Assembly (NCBI GenBank): GCA_046346965.1
Contig: JAXMHB010000011.1
Span: 62,001 to 126,000, forward strand
Reading direction: 5' to 3'
From: JAXMHB01 sp046346965
GTDB lineage: Bacteria > Pseudomonadota > Gammaproteobacteria > Xanthomonadales > SZUA-5
Length of the DNA stretch: 64,000 bases
Under the pieces are notes generated by a model. That model was not told the DNA's origin, searched no databases, and saw only the letters and a program-made list of their open reading frames with translations. This document shows, piece after piece, positions 1 through 9,310 of this stretch. The first letter of the stretch is position 1. Each line of letters opens with the position of its first letter. A program made the translations under genes and the position numbers.

Positions 1-969
1 CTGACGCAGCTGCGGCAGCGCCTGGGGCGGGTGGCGAGCAGCGACGAACGGCGGTTGCTGTGCTACTTCGCCGCACCGCGACGGGTGCTCCTGCAGCGCG
101 CACCGGCGGACGGCGCGCGCTGTGCACTGACGGGTGCACACAGCGACGAATTGGTGATCGCCTACCGGGCGCAAAACTACGGGCCGAATCTGCTCTCGCA
201 CCTGTTCGACCACCCGCTGTCGCCTTACTACTACGACAAGAAAAACGAGCAGTGGCTGCCGCAGCACATCGGCGAGCGCGGCTTCACCTACGCAGATTGG
301 GTGCAGCTGGCCAGCGGGTCCGCCAATGAGCGCGAGAAGCCGGCGGCGATCGTCACCAGGGGGATGGTTCATCGAGCGCGCCAATTGCGTGCGCAGTCGC
401 TGGATGCAGAAATCCCGGTCTGGGCCTGCGCCTACCAGATGGACAACATGAAAGTCCTCAGCTGGCACTCCGCGCGCTTGCCGACCTTTCCCGGCCTCGA
501 TCCCGACCATCGCAGCGAACTGCGGGCCTTTGCGCAGCAGCTGATCGCGGGCGCCGAAGCGGCCATCAGTGAGCTCAGCAAAGCGCTGCGGCGTGCCTGG
601 ACGCACGGCGGCAAAGGCGATACCAGCGTGCCCTCCCGCGATCTGATGGCGCTGACGGAAGCCGAGTTCTACGAGCGCTTGCGCTGGGCCGCGGCGGAAC
701 GGCGCAGCGCCGACGCGGATCTGGACATGCGGAAGTCCTGGCGTTCTTGTCTGCACTGGACCGTCATGCGCCTGTTCGAGCTACACGCCGAACGTGCGGT
801 GGAGGAGGTGAGCACGCTGGGAGCCATTCAGCGCGCTGCAGAAGCACACGCCAGTTTGCGCCGGTTCCTCGGCGCTGCGCTCGACAAGGCGCTTGAGATC
901 CCGCGGCCGGTCACATCCAAGCCCAAAGCGGCTGGCTCGCGTGGCGGCAAGAAGAAGGAGGCAGCATGA
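1..969 (+). CDS. casA: Type I-E Cascade large subunit Cse1 (CasA), 5' truncated
   Basis: Large subunit of the type I-E Cascade complex, which reads the PAM and helps recruit Cas3. The frame is open from base 1, so the window edge removes the N-terminus; about 322 codons remain of a protein that is usually about 500 residues. The part present carries the segment LFDHPLSPYYYDKKN followed by FTYADWVQL, as in other CasA proteins, and the alpha-helical C-terminal region. The C-terminus is basic (GSRGGKKKEAA). The stop overlaps the cse2 start as ATGA, so the two are probably translationally coupled. cas3 normally precedes this gene and would lie outside the window. Confidence 0.93.
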   Translation: MTQLRQRLGRVASSDERRLLCYFAAPRRVLLQRAPADGARCALTGAHSDELVIAYRAQNYGPNLLSHLFDHPLSPYYYDKKNEQWLPQHIGERGFTYADWVQLASGSANEREKPAAIVTRGMVHRARQLRAQSLDAEIPVWACAYQMDNMKVLSWHSARLPTFPGLDPDHRSELRAFAQQLIAGAEAAISELSKALRRAWTHGGKGDTSVPSRDLMALTEAEFYERLRWAAAERRSADADLDMRKSWRSCLHWTVMRLFELHAERAVEEVSTLGAIQRAAEAHASLRRFLGAALDKALEIPRPVTSKPKAAGSRGGKKKEAA

Positions 970-1520
970 AAAGCACATTCTCTGATTGGCAACGGGAAGC
1001 GCTGCGCGATTTCTGCGTACGCATTCAAGACGATGGCGCGCTGCGAGCCGCACTCAAGCGCGCGGTGGACATCAACAGCGTGGTGGGCCTGGAGGCTGTG
1101 ATCAGGCTGGAGGAGCGCGCGTTGGCGGGCTCGGAGAACGCTCGCGAGCGGGATCGCATGGCACGTCTGGCCATCCTGCTCGCGCATCGTTGCGTCAAGC
1201 GCACCAGCGCCAATGACGACCCGAAGGCGCCCATCGAGGGCCGTCCGCTCGCCGAGCGTTTCGGCGAGGCCAGTGGCGAGCAGCGCCTGCTCAGCCCTTT
1301 GCGCTTTCAGCGCCTGATCCATGGCGACGATGACGATGAGCGCCTGCGCCAACTGCGCCGTGCGCTCGGCCTGCTGTCTGCCGAATCGTTGCATCGACAG
1401 CATCTGGCGGAGGCCTGGTTCCAGCTGACCAGCCCAGAGGGTCGCCGTGCCTTCGCCCGCAACTACTTCGCACCGACCCCGAATACCGAAACGACTGAAT
1501 CCACTGAGGTGACCCCATGA
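966..1520 (+). CDS. casB: Type I-E Cascade small subunit Cse2 (CasB)
   Basis: Small Cascade subunit, 184 residues, normally present as a dimer that lines the belly of the complex and stabilises the R-loop. It is all-helical and rich in Arg and Glu, with the family-type segments SPLRFQRLIH and RQLRRALGLL in its second half. It starts at the ATG inside the ATGA overlap with cse1 and ends in the same kind of overlap with cas7e. Identification rests on size, helical character and fixed position between cse1 and cas7e, as Cse2 sequences diverge strongly. Confidence 0.9.
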   Translation: MKSTFSDWQREALRDFCVRIQDDGALRAALKRAVDINSVVGLEAVIRLEERALAGSENARERDRMARLAILLAHRCVKRTSANDDPKAPIEGRPLAERFGEASGEQRLLSPLRFQRLIHGDDDDERLRQLRRALGLLSAESLHRQHLAEAWFQLTSPEGRRAFARNYFAPTPNTETTESTEVTP

Positions 1521-2662
1521 ATCCGCGCTTCCTGCAGTTGCACTTCCTCACCAGCTACGGCCCGGCCAACCTCAATCGCGATGACCTTGGCATTCCCAAA
1601 ACGGCGATGCTGGGCGGCGCCAAGCGCCTGCGCGTGTCCTCGCAGGCGCTCAAGCGCGCATGGCGCAACAGCGAGCTGTTTGCGCAACGCCTGCACGGCG
1701 ATGTCGGCATCCGCTCCAAGCGTTTCTTCCTGGACTATTACGAGCGACATGCAGAGCCTCAGGGTGTGGCCGCGCGCGATTTCGCCGACTGGATCAATCC
1801 CTTCAAGGCCACCTTTGGCGACTTTGACAAGAAGGGCGAGGGCAGCGAATCGCGCAGCTTGAACAAGGACAAGAAAGCCCTGCTGCTGTCCACGCTGGTC
1901 TATCTGTCCCCGCGCGAGCGCAGCGCGCTGGAATCGGTGTTGGAAAAGCTGGTCGCGGAAGGGCGAGCCGCCACGGCGGATGAGGTGTCGACCTTTGCTG
2001 CTGTCACTGGCGCCGCCGACATTTCGATGTTTGGACGCATGCTTGCCAGCCTCCCGGAGCACAACGTCGAGGCGGCGGTACAGGTCGCCCACGCCATCAC
2101 CGTGCACCGCGCGGAGCCGGAAGATGACTATTTCTCCGCCGTGGATGACCTCAACGAAACTGACACCGGCTCAGCACATCTGGGTGAGTTGGGTTTCGGC
2201 GCCGGCGTCTTCTATCTCTACGCCTGCGTTGATCGCGATCTTCTGGTGAAGAACCTGGGCGGCGACAGCGAACTGGCCGGACGTGCCATTCAGGCGCTGG
2301 TGGAATGCATGGCCACTGTCGCGCCTACAGGCAAGCAGAAGAGCTTCGCCAGCAATGCGGCCGCCAGCTACGGTTTGGCCGAGCTCAGCAATGCTCAGCC
2401 GCGGCAGCTGAGTGCGGCCTTTGTGCGGCCGATCGCGCTGGAAAACGATGAAGCGGCTGCTGGCGTGCTGTCGCAGGCCATCGGCAAGCTGGAGCAACTG
2501 GTACAGGGCTTCGATGCCATTTACGGCTGGCAGGGCCAGCGCTTTGGCTTCAACGTGGATGTCCCGGGGGTATGCGCGCTGTCCTCGACGCCTGCCGAGC
2601 AACTGGCGGGCGACAACCTGGTCGCGAAGCTGGCGGCGTTTGCCGCCTCAGATCGGAGCTAG
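1517..2662 (+). CDS. casC: Type I-E Cascade backbone Cas7e (CasC/Cse4)
   Basis: Backbone subunit, six copies of which coat the crRNA in Cascade. The 381-residue protein begins with the family start, FLQLHFLTSYGPANLNRDDLG, followed by the conserved LRVSSQALKRAWR segment. Later it has the typical ASYGLAELSNAQPRQLSAAF stretch. Length is close to the usual 350-380. The start ATG is in an ATGA overlap with cse2, and cas5e begins three bases after the stop. Confidence 0.96.
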   Translation: MNPRFLQLHFLTSYGPANLNRDDLGIPKTAMLGGAKRLRVSSQALKRAWRNSELFAQRLHGDVGIRSKRFFLDYYERHAEPQGVAARDFADWINPFKATFGDFDKKGEGSESRSLNKDKKALLLSTLVYLSPRERSALESVLEKLVAEGRAATADEVSTFAAVTGAADISMFGRMLASLPEHNVEAAVQVAHAITVHRAEPEDDYFSAVDDLNETDTGSAHLGELGFGAGVFYLYACVDRDLLVKNLGGDSELAGRAIQALVECMATVAPTGKQKSFASNAAASYGLAELSNAQPRQLSAAFVRPIALENDEAAAGVLSQAIGKLEQLVQGFDAIYGWQGQRFGFNVDVPGVCALSSTPAEQLAGDNLVAKLAAFAASDRS

Positions 2663-2665
2663 ACC

Positions 2666-3460
2666 ATGCGCTGGCTCTTGTTTGACCTGCTGGCGCCACT
2701 GGCCAGTTTTGGCGGGCCTGCGCCTGGGAGCATTCGCGATACCGACCTGCTGCCCTCGCGCGGTGCGCTGCTGGGACTGATGGGGGCGGCGCTGGGCATC
2801 CGTCGGGACGAGCGCGACGCACTCGACAGTCTGTCGCAGGCGCTGCGCTTCGCCGTCCGCGTGCACGTTCCGCCTGCCGTCCGGCATCCGCCGCAGCTGC
2901 TGCGGGATTTCCACACCGCGCAGGCGCCCAGGGAAGCGAAGATCAAAGGGCGGCCCCGCATGACGCGACGCGACGAACTGGCCATGCCGCGTCATGAACT
3001 CGCAACCATTCTGTCCGAGCGCTACTACTACAGCGATTTTGCCGCCACCGTGGCCGTGAGCGCGGACGAATCGCGATGGACTTTGGAAGCGCTGGCGGAC
3101 GCGCTGCGTGAGCCCCGCTTCACGCTCTACCTGGGGCGCAAGAGTTGTCCCTTGCATTGGCCGTTGGACCCGTGGATCGCCGACAGCGAGGGCTGGATCG
3201 AAGCGTTGGAACGCCATGACCGGCGCAGCGCCGAACGCGCGACCGAGTGGGGCGCACTGCATCTGGGTCGCGATCGCCCGCCTTTCCTGGCAGCACCACC
3301 GGTACTCGGTTCGGCACGCCGCTACGCCTGGGATGTGGAGCTGCCGGCGCAGCTGGCGGGCGCACGTCGTGTCACCCGGCGTGACGACCCGCGCGACCGC
3401 CAGTTGTGGCTGTTTGCCGATCGCGAGCATTGGCGCGCAGAAGCGGGAGGCCCACCATGA
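2666..3460 (+). CDS. casD: Type I-E Cascade subunit Cas5e (CasD)
   Basis: Cas5e caps the 5' handle of the crRNA in Cascade. The 264-residue protein has the RAMP-type N-terminus (LLFDLLAPLASFGG, then a segment ending in LPSRGALLGLMGAALG), where the usual Cas5e contacts with Cas7 and the handle lie. The later stretch RFTLYLGRKSCPLHWPLDP is a strong Cas5e match. It is somewhat longer than the E. coli protein (about 224 residues). The stop overlaps the cas6e start as ATGA. Confidence 0.95.
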   Translation: MRWLLFDLLAPLASFGGPAPGSIRDTDLLPSRGALLGLMGAALGIRRDERDALDSLSQALRFAVRVHVPPAVRHPPQLLRDFHTAQAPREAKIKGRPRMTRRDELAMPRHELATILSERYYYSDFAATVAVSADESRWTLEALADALREPRFTLYLGRKSCPLHWPLDPWIADSEGWIEALERHDRRSAERATEWGALHLGRDRPPFLAAPPVLGSARRYAWDVELPAQLAGARRVTRRDDPRDRQLWLFADREHWRAEAGGPP

Positions 3461-4179
3461 TCTTCAGCGAATTGTGCTTGCGGCCCGCCGATCGCGAGTC
3501 GTTGCAGACTATCGCGGCCCTGCGCGCCAATCCCTATGCGCAGCACCGCGCGATCTGGCAGATGTTCGACCTGCCGCCGGGCTCGCGCCAACCCTTCCTG
3601 TACCGGCTGCGCGATGAGTACACCGATGCCCTGCGTTTCTGGGTGTTGAGCACAGAGGCACCGCGCGTATCGGCACCGTGGACGATACGCAGCAAGCCCT
3701 ACGCGCCCAAGCTGACGCAGGGCGAGGTGTACGAGTTTGATCTGCGCATCAACCCCACTGTCACAGTGACGCGGGCAGACGGTCGGAAAACCCGGGCAGA
3801 CGTCGTGATGAACACGATTCACCATCAGCCGGCGGGCCCATCACGCGTCGCCAAACGTGCGGAAGCGGTCGAGCACGGACTGCCAGAATGGCTGGCCGAG
3901 CGCGCAGCCCAGTGGGGCTTTGCGCTGGCGGGAGCTGCAGCATCAGCCGCTGACGATGCCAGCATGCCGACCGACGACGCGCGCTGCACCACCCGCAGCT
4001 ACCAGCGCTGGTACATCCACAAGCCTAGAGCCGCACCTATAGTGCTCGGCGTAGCGGATCTGCACGGGTGGCTCAAGGTCCTCGATGCTGAGCTGTTCCA
4101 GCGCTCGCTGTGTGCAGGCTTGGGCCACGGCAAGGCCTTCGGCTTGGGACTGATGTTGCTGCGGCGCGCTGCGAGCTGA
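3457..4179 (+). CDS. casE: CRISPR RNA endoribonuclease Cas6e (CasE)
   Basis: Cuts the pre-crRNA at the base of the repeat hairpin and stays bound to the 3' handle. The start chosen is the ATG in the overlap with cas5e, 240 residues, with GGGAGG just upstream; an upstream in-frame ATG would add unrelated residues. His30 in QHRAIWQMF is in the position of the catalytic histidine of Cas6e. The C-terminus has the glycine-rich loop AGLGHGKAFGLGLMLL typical of the family. It is longer than E. coli CasE (199), with extra residues after position 150. Confidence 0.95.
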   Translation: MIFSELCLRPADRESLQTIAALRANPYAQHRAIWQMFDLPPGSRQPFLYRLRDEYTDALRFWVLSTEAPRVSAPWTIRSKPYAPKLTQGEVYEFDLRINPTVTVTRADGRKTRADVVMNTIHHQPAGPSRVAKRAEAVEHGLPEWLAERAAQWGFALAGAAASAADDASMPTDDARCTTRSYQRWYIHKPRAAPIVLGVADLHGWLKVLDAELFQRSLCAGLGHGKAFGLGLMLLRRAAS

Positions 4180-4181
4180 CC

Positions 4182-5123
4182 ATGGCCGAAACCATCCTGC
4201 CCGAGCTCACGCCCACGCCGATCAAGGATCGGGCAGCGATGGTCTGGGTCGAGTACGGTCGCCTGGACGTCCTCGATGGCAGCTTTGTGATGGTCGACAC
4301 CAACGGCGTGCGCACCGTCATTCCGGTGGGTGGATTGGTGTGCATCTTCCTGGAGCCCGGTACGCGCGTCAGCCACGCCGCGGCGGCGCTGGCGGCGCGT
4401 GCCGGCACCTTGTTGATCTGGGTAGGCGAGGCCGGGGTACGCCTGTATGCCAGCGGCCAGCCGGGTGGCGCTCGCTCAGACCATCTGCTGTTTCAGGCAC
4501 GGCTCGCTCTGGACCCGGAGGCGAGGCTGCGCGTGGTGCGCAAGATGTACGCCATGCGCTTCGGCGAAGACGCGCCGAAGAAGCGCTCCGTCGACCAGTT
4601 GCGCGGCATCGAGGGCGCCCGGGTGCGCGCCACCTACAAACTGCTCGCGCAGAAGTACGGCGTGCCGTGGAAGTCGCGTGACTACGACCCCGACGATTGG
4701 GACGCCGGTGACATGCCCAACCGCTGTCTGTCGGCCGCGACCTCCTGCCTGTATGGCATCGCCGAGGCGGCCGTGCTCGCGGCTGGCTATGCGCCGGCCA
4801 TTGGCTTCATCCACACCGGCAAGCCGCTGTCCTTTGTGTACGACGTGGCCGATGTGTTCAAGTTTGATACGGCGGTGCCGGCTGCCTTTGCGGTTGCCGG
4901 AAAGCTGGCTCGGCTGCCGCATGCGGATCTGCGGCTGGCCGAGCGCGAGGTGCGCCGCCGCTGCCGCGACCTGTTCCGCGAAACCAAATTGCTCAATCGC
5001 ATCATCCCGGCCATCGAAGAAATGCTCGACGCGGGCGAACTGCCGCGCGCCGAACCTGAGGGTGTGGTCGGGCCGGCCTTCCCTGATCCCGAGGCCACTG
5101 GCGATGCTGGTCATCGTGGTTGA
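4182..5123 (+). CDS. cas1: CRISPR integrase Cas1 (type I-E)
   Basis: Integrase subunit that with Cas2 inserts new spacers at the leader end of the array. The start is the ATG two bases after the cas6e stop, 313 residues, close to E. coli Cas1. The metal-binding residues are present: Glu144 in RGIEGARVRATY, His211 in GFIHTGKPLSF and Asp224 in YDVADVFKFD, so the enzyme looks active. Its 3' end overlaps cas2 by 20 bases. Confidence 0.97.
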   Translation: MAETILPELTPTPIKDRAAMVWVEYGRLDVLDGSFVMVDTNGVRTVIPVGGLVCIFLEPGTRVSHAAAALAARAGTLLIWVGEAGVRLYASGQPGGARSDHLLFQARLALDPEARLRVVRKMYAMRFGEDAPKKRSVDQLRGIEGARVRATYKLLAQKYGVPWKSRDYDPDDWDAGDMPNRCLSAATSCLYGIAEAAVLAAGYAPAIGFIHTGKPLSFVYDVADVFKFDTAVPAAFAVAGKLARLPHADLRLAEREVRRRCRDLFRETKLLNRIIPAIEEMLDAGELPRAEPEGVVGPAFPDPEATGDAGHRG

Positions 5124-5442
5124 AAACGTGGCGCCGCGCTTGCGCGGCCGCCTGGGTGTGCGCCTGCTGGAAGTCCGTGCGGGCGTGTACGTCGGCAAAG
5201 CCAGCCGTCGCCTGCGCGAGCGCATCTGGGAGGAAGTCTGCGCAGGCGTGGGCGAGGGCAATGCCGTGATGGCCTGTGGAGCCGCCAACGAACAAGGCTT
5301 CGAGGTACGCACCACCGGCGCCAATCGCCGCGAGGTCGTCAGCTGGGACGGCCTGACGCTGGTCTCTTTTCGCCCGCTGGACAGCGGTCAGGAAAGCCCT
5401 GCCGCATCCTCGTTCAGCTCGGTAGATTCTCAGGCCGACTAA
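5104..5442 (+). CDS. cas2: CRISPR-associated protein Cas2e
   Basis: Cas2 dimer bridges two Cas1 dimers in the spacer-insertion complex. The 112-residue protein matches the Cas2e form: MLVIVVENVAPRLRGRLG, then EVRAGVYVGK and NEQGFEVRTTG. E. coli Cas2 is 94 residues; here the last 18 or so (from about SGQESPAASSF) are a polar tail of low complexity. The DNA for this tail holds a leader-like motif (see 5419-5474), so the tail may exist because the leader was overrun. The start overlaps the end of cas1. Confidence 0.94.
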   Translation: MLVIVVENVAPRLRGRLGVRLLEVRAGVYVGKASRRLRERIWEEVCAGVGEGNAVMACGAANEQGFEVRTTGANRREVVSWDGLTLVSFRPLDSGQESPAASSFSSVDSQAD

Positions 5443-5474
5443 AGCTCTTTAACAATCAATCGGATACCATTGGA
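5419..5474 (+). promoter_or_regulatory. CRISPR leader, partly inside cas2, with anchor-like motif and IHF-like site
   Basis: Only 32 bases separate the cas2 stop from the first repeat. TCGGTAGATT at 5419-5428 lies inside cas2 and starts 56 bases before the repeat. As I recall the E. coli leader, TTGGTAGATT, which includes the integrase anchoring site, lies at the same distance. AATCAATCGGATA at 5454-5466 fits the IHF consensus WATCAANNNNTTR with one mismatch, 8 bases before the repeat. The stretch around 5440-5460 is AT-rich, unlike the rest of the region. Promoter elements are not clear. Confidence 0.6.
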
Positions 5475-8400
5475 GCGTTCCCCGCGCCCCCGCGCCCGCG
5501 GGGATCAACCAGTCCTGCAGACCGTCAGCCAACGGCGCAAGGAGCGTTCCCCGCGCCCGCGGGGATCAACCGGCTCTGCGTTACTGTTTCGTGTCCGCAT
5601 GACAGCGTTCCCCGCGCCCGCGGGGATCAACCGATCCTCGCGCCATCGCGATGCGACATGACTGCGCGTTCCCCGCGCCCGCGGGGATCAACCGGTGCTG
5701 CTGGCCACGATGTTGGTGGCCGTCAGGGCGTTCCCCGCGCCCGCGGGGATCAACCGGCGTAGCGGACGCGCTGCCCGGCATTGGCAATGGCGTTCCCCGC
5801 GCCCGCGGGGATCAACCTGGTGGAAGCTCTGCAAGACCTGTGCGATACGCGCGTTCCCCGCGCCCGCGGGGATCAACCGCGCGCCCAATGCGCCGCGCGA
5901 TGTTCCTGATCGCGTTCCCCGCGCCCGCGGGGATCAACCGACAACAGGATGCAATGGAATAGTGCTCGGCGTTCCCGCGCCCGCGGGGATCAACCGCGGC
6001 CGCGAGTACGCGCTGCGATCATCGCATGCGTTCCCCGCGCCCGCGGGGATCAACCGGTCAGAGCTTCGATCAGATCATCACCGCACTCGCGTTCCCCGCG
6101 CCCGCGGGGATCAACCGCCCTGCCCAACCCGCCATTCCGCGCCCCGCCCGCGTTCCCGCGCCCGCGGGGATCAACCGCGCGGAACGCTGCCGGTTGATCG
6201 CGTCCAGCGTTCCCGCGCCCGCGGGGATCAACCGTCCTGCGATGGGCGCGCGATCTGGCGACGACCGCGTTCCCGCGCCCGCGGGGATCAACCGTCGGCT
6301 TTCATGGCATCGGCTCCAGTCCGAGCGTTCCCCGCGCCCGCGGGATCAACCGTGGCAGGGCGGGAGTCGAGACCCGCCAGAGCGTTCCCCGCGCCGCGGG
6401 GATCAACCGCCGGGCGGCCACCTGCTTGCGTTCGCTGGCACGCGTTCCCCGCGCCCGCGGGGATCAACCGTCGCTGCAACGATTTCGACGCGGGTTCGAT
6501 GCGTTCCCCGCGCCCGCGGGGATCAACCGCCATGTGCAACACAATGAAGTCGAGCGGAGAGCGTTCCCCGCGCCCGCGGGATCAACCACAGCCCCACGCC
6601 GCGAGCAGCCCGCCGAGTTGCGCGTTCCCCGCGCCCGCGGGGATCAACCGCCCCTGGCGCTGGCCGGCCTGGACGTCACGACGCGTTCCCCGCGCCCGCG
6701 GGGATCAACCGTTGGACGATGGCGAGCGCCTTGACCGAGAGGCGCGTTCCGCGCCCGCGGGGATCAACCGGCAAGCGAGTGGTCCGGCAACGTTGCCGGG
6801 GCGTTCCGCGCCCGCGGGGATCAACCGTCGGATACGTGGAAATAGCTCGCAGGCGCGTAGCGTTCCCCGCGCCGCGGGGATCAACTGCACTCGCGCAGCC
6901 GCTGGCTGAGATCATCCCGACACGCGTTCCCCGCGCCCGCGGGGATCAACCGTTACGGAAATCACGCGCAGGAACCGCGTGATACCGCGTTCCCCGCGCC
7001 CGCGGGGATCAACCGACTGTCGTTGGAACCGCCAGCTTTCGCCCGCGGCGTTCCCCGCGCCCGCGGGGATCAACCGCCGGCGCCAGCAGGCTACAGCCGC
7101 GAATCGATGCGTTCCCCGCGCCCGCGGGGATCAACCGATGTGGGCTTGTGCTGCGCATCGAGCCGAGGTGCGTTCCCCGCGCCCGCGGGGATCAACCGCC
7201 GATCCGGTCGCAATCCGCGCAGCACGCCGAGCGTTCCCCGCGCCCGCGGGGATCAACCGCCGGCAGACCAGCGAGCAATCGCGAATCACGTGCGTTCCCC
7301 GCGCCCGCGGGGATCAACCGTCCGTCCAGGCGAGTGCGGATGTTGGTCGAAGCGTTCCCCGCGCCCGCGGGGATCAACCGACGTCCGTCGCCATCTCGGC
7401 GTTTTTGACCAGCGCGTTCCCCGCGCCCGCGGGGATCAACCGGCTACGCGGGCGCAAGAAGGCGTGTCCGCCATGCGTTCCCCGCGCCCGCGGGGATCAA
7501 CCGCGCTGCCGATACGGTCTGTCGATACCATGCGTTCCCCGCGCCCGCGGGGATCAACCGGCGAAGGCCAGCGCCTGACGTTGGCCGAGCCCGCGTTCCC
7601 CGCGCCCGCGGGGATCAACCGGTGTAGTTTGCCGTCGAGATCAGGTGGACGCTGCGTTCCCCGCGCCCGCGGGGATCAACCGCCAGCGTTGACATCGCGA
7701 CCTGGACTGCAGCGGCGTTCCCCGCGCCCGCGGGGATCAACCGTCGGCGTGTGTGTTTTGGCCCCTATCGCCGTGCGTTCCCCGCGCCCGCGGGGATCAA
7801 CCGTGCCTGCTTGATGATCTGGCGCGCGTTGCGCACGCGTTCCCCGCGCCCGCGGGGATCAACCGACCGAGGCACTGATTGATGGCTGGATCACGCGGCG
7901 TTCCCCGCGCCCGCGGGGATCAACCGCCGAGGGCGTCGATGCTGCGCAGGCGATCGACGCGTTCCCCGCGCCCGCGGGGATCAACCGATCGGTCAGATTC
8001 GCACCGAACAGTCCAGCAAGCGTTCCCCGCGCCCGCGGGGATCAACCGGCTTGCCGGTGTGGTATGTGGGTGAGTTCAGCGCGTTCCCCGCGCCCGCGGG
8101 GATCAACCGCGCTGAGCCTGGATCTCGTCGCGCGACCTGAGGCGTTCCCCGCGCCCGCGGGGATCAACCGCTGCTCAGCATCAGTCGTCAGGCCATCATC
8201 AAGCGTTCCCCGCGCCCGCGGGGATCAACCGGGCTCCGTGCTGCGCATAGGGCCGGCGCGCGCGCGTTCCCCGCGCCCGCGGGGATCAACCGCACGTCTC
8301 ACTGCCTGGGGTCAGGAGTACTGCGCGTTCCCCGCGCCCGCGGGGATCAACCGAAAACGGCGGCGTGCTTCGGCGGGTTCATCGAGCGTTCCCCGCGCCC

Positions 8401-9310
8401 GCGGGGATCAACCGACGACAGCAAGGAAGATCCTGCGCCGGCACCGGCGTTCCCCGCGCCCGCGGGGATCAACCGGTCAGCAAAGCGGCTCGGGTCGCAG
8501 TTTCAGGCGTTCCCCGCGCCCGCGGGATCAACCGATTACCCGGTGACGGGATGCGGCCTGCCGGTAGCGTTCCCCGCGCCCGCGGGGATCAACCGGCCGT
8601 ATGAACTCGCTCCTGGCCGGGGACAACGCGTTCCCCGCGCCCGCGGGGATCAACCGTCGCATGCGGTCGGTTGTGGGCATGGTGTTACGCGTTCCCCGCG
8701 CCCGCGGGGATCAACCGGCGACAGGGCTTGGCGCGTCCATCGTCAAAGCGTTCCCCGCGCCCGCGGGGATCAACCGAGCGCCAGCCGTGACAACCGCAAC
8801 CCGCAGCCGCGTTCCCGCGCCCGCGGGGATCAACCGTCCACGACAGCGCCCCGTCATCCGGCGTGACCGCGTTCCCCGCGCCCGCGGGGATCAACCGCCG
8901 ATGTCAGGCTGCGCGAGGAAGACCGGCGTTCCCCGCGCCCGCGGGGATCAACCGCGATCAGCGCAGACGAGCGCGAGGCACTGGGCGTTCCCCGCGCCCG
9001 CGGGGATCAACCGGTTTTGGGCAGACGACATGCAATCGCGCGTTCCGCGCCCGCGGGGATCAACCGGCTTGCGCGCGTGGCAGGCTGATATTGAATACGC
9101 GTTCCCCGCGCCCGCGGGGATCAACCGCTGGCGGTTCCAACGAAAGTCTTAGCGGTGCGGCGTTCCCCGCGCCCGCGGGGATCAACCGGCGGCATGAAAC
9201 CAATCACTCTCCGCGCCCACGCGTTCCCCGCGCCCGCGGGGATCAACCGACCGATCAGGTCCGGCTGATCGGCAACAGCGTGCGTTCCCCGCGCCAGCGG
9301 GGATCAACCC
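5475..9310 (+). CRISPR. Type I-E CRISPR array, 64 repeats and 63 spacers
   Basis: The typical repeat is 29 bases: GCGTTCCCCGCGCCC followed directly by GCGGGGATCAACCG. It forms a CCCCGC/GCGGGG stem with a GCCC loop, and matches the type I-E repeat read in the direction of the cas genes. Most spacers are 32 bases (period 61); others run from 26 to 34. Repeat 1 (5475-5511) has an 8-base duplication and ends in A. The last repeat (9282-9310) is degenerate (GCCAGCGG, final C), placing the leader on the cas2 side. Thirteen repeats lack one or two bases, all in the C or G runs of the stem: starts 5969, 6150, 6207, 6267, 6325, 6382, 6561, 6744, 6801, 6860, 8507, 8809 and 9040. The spacers' targets cannot be told from the window. 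Confidence 0.98.
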
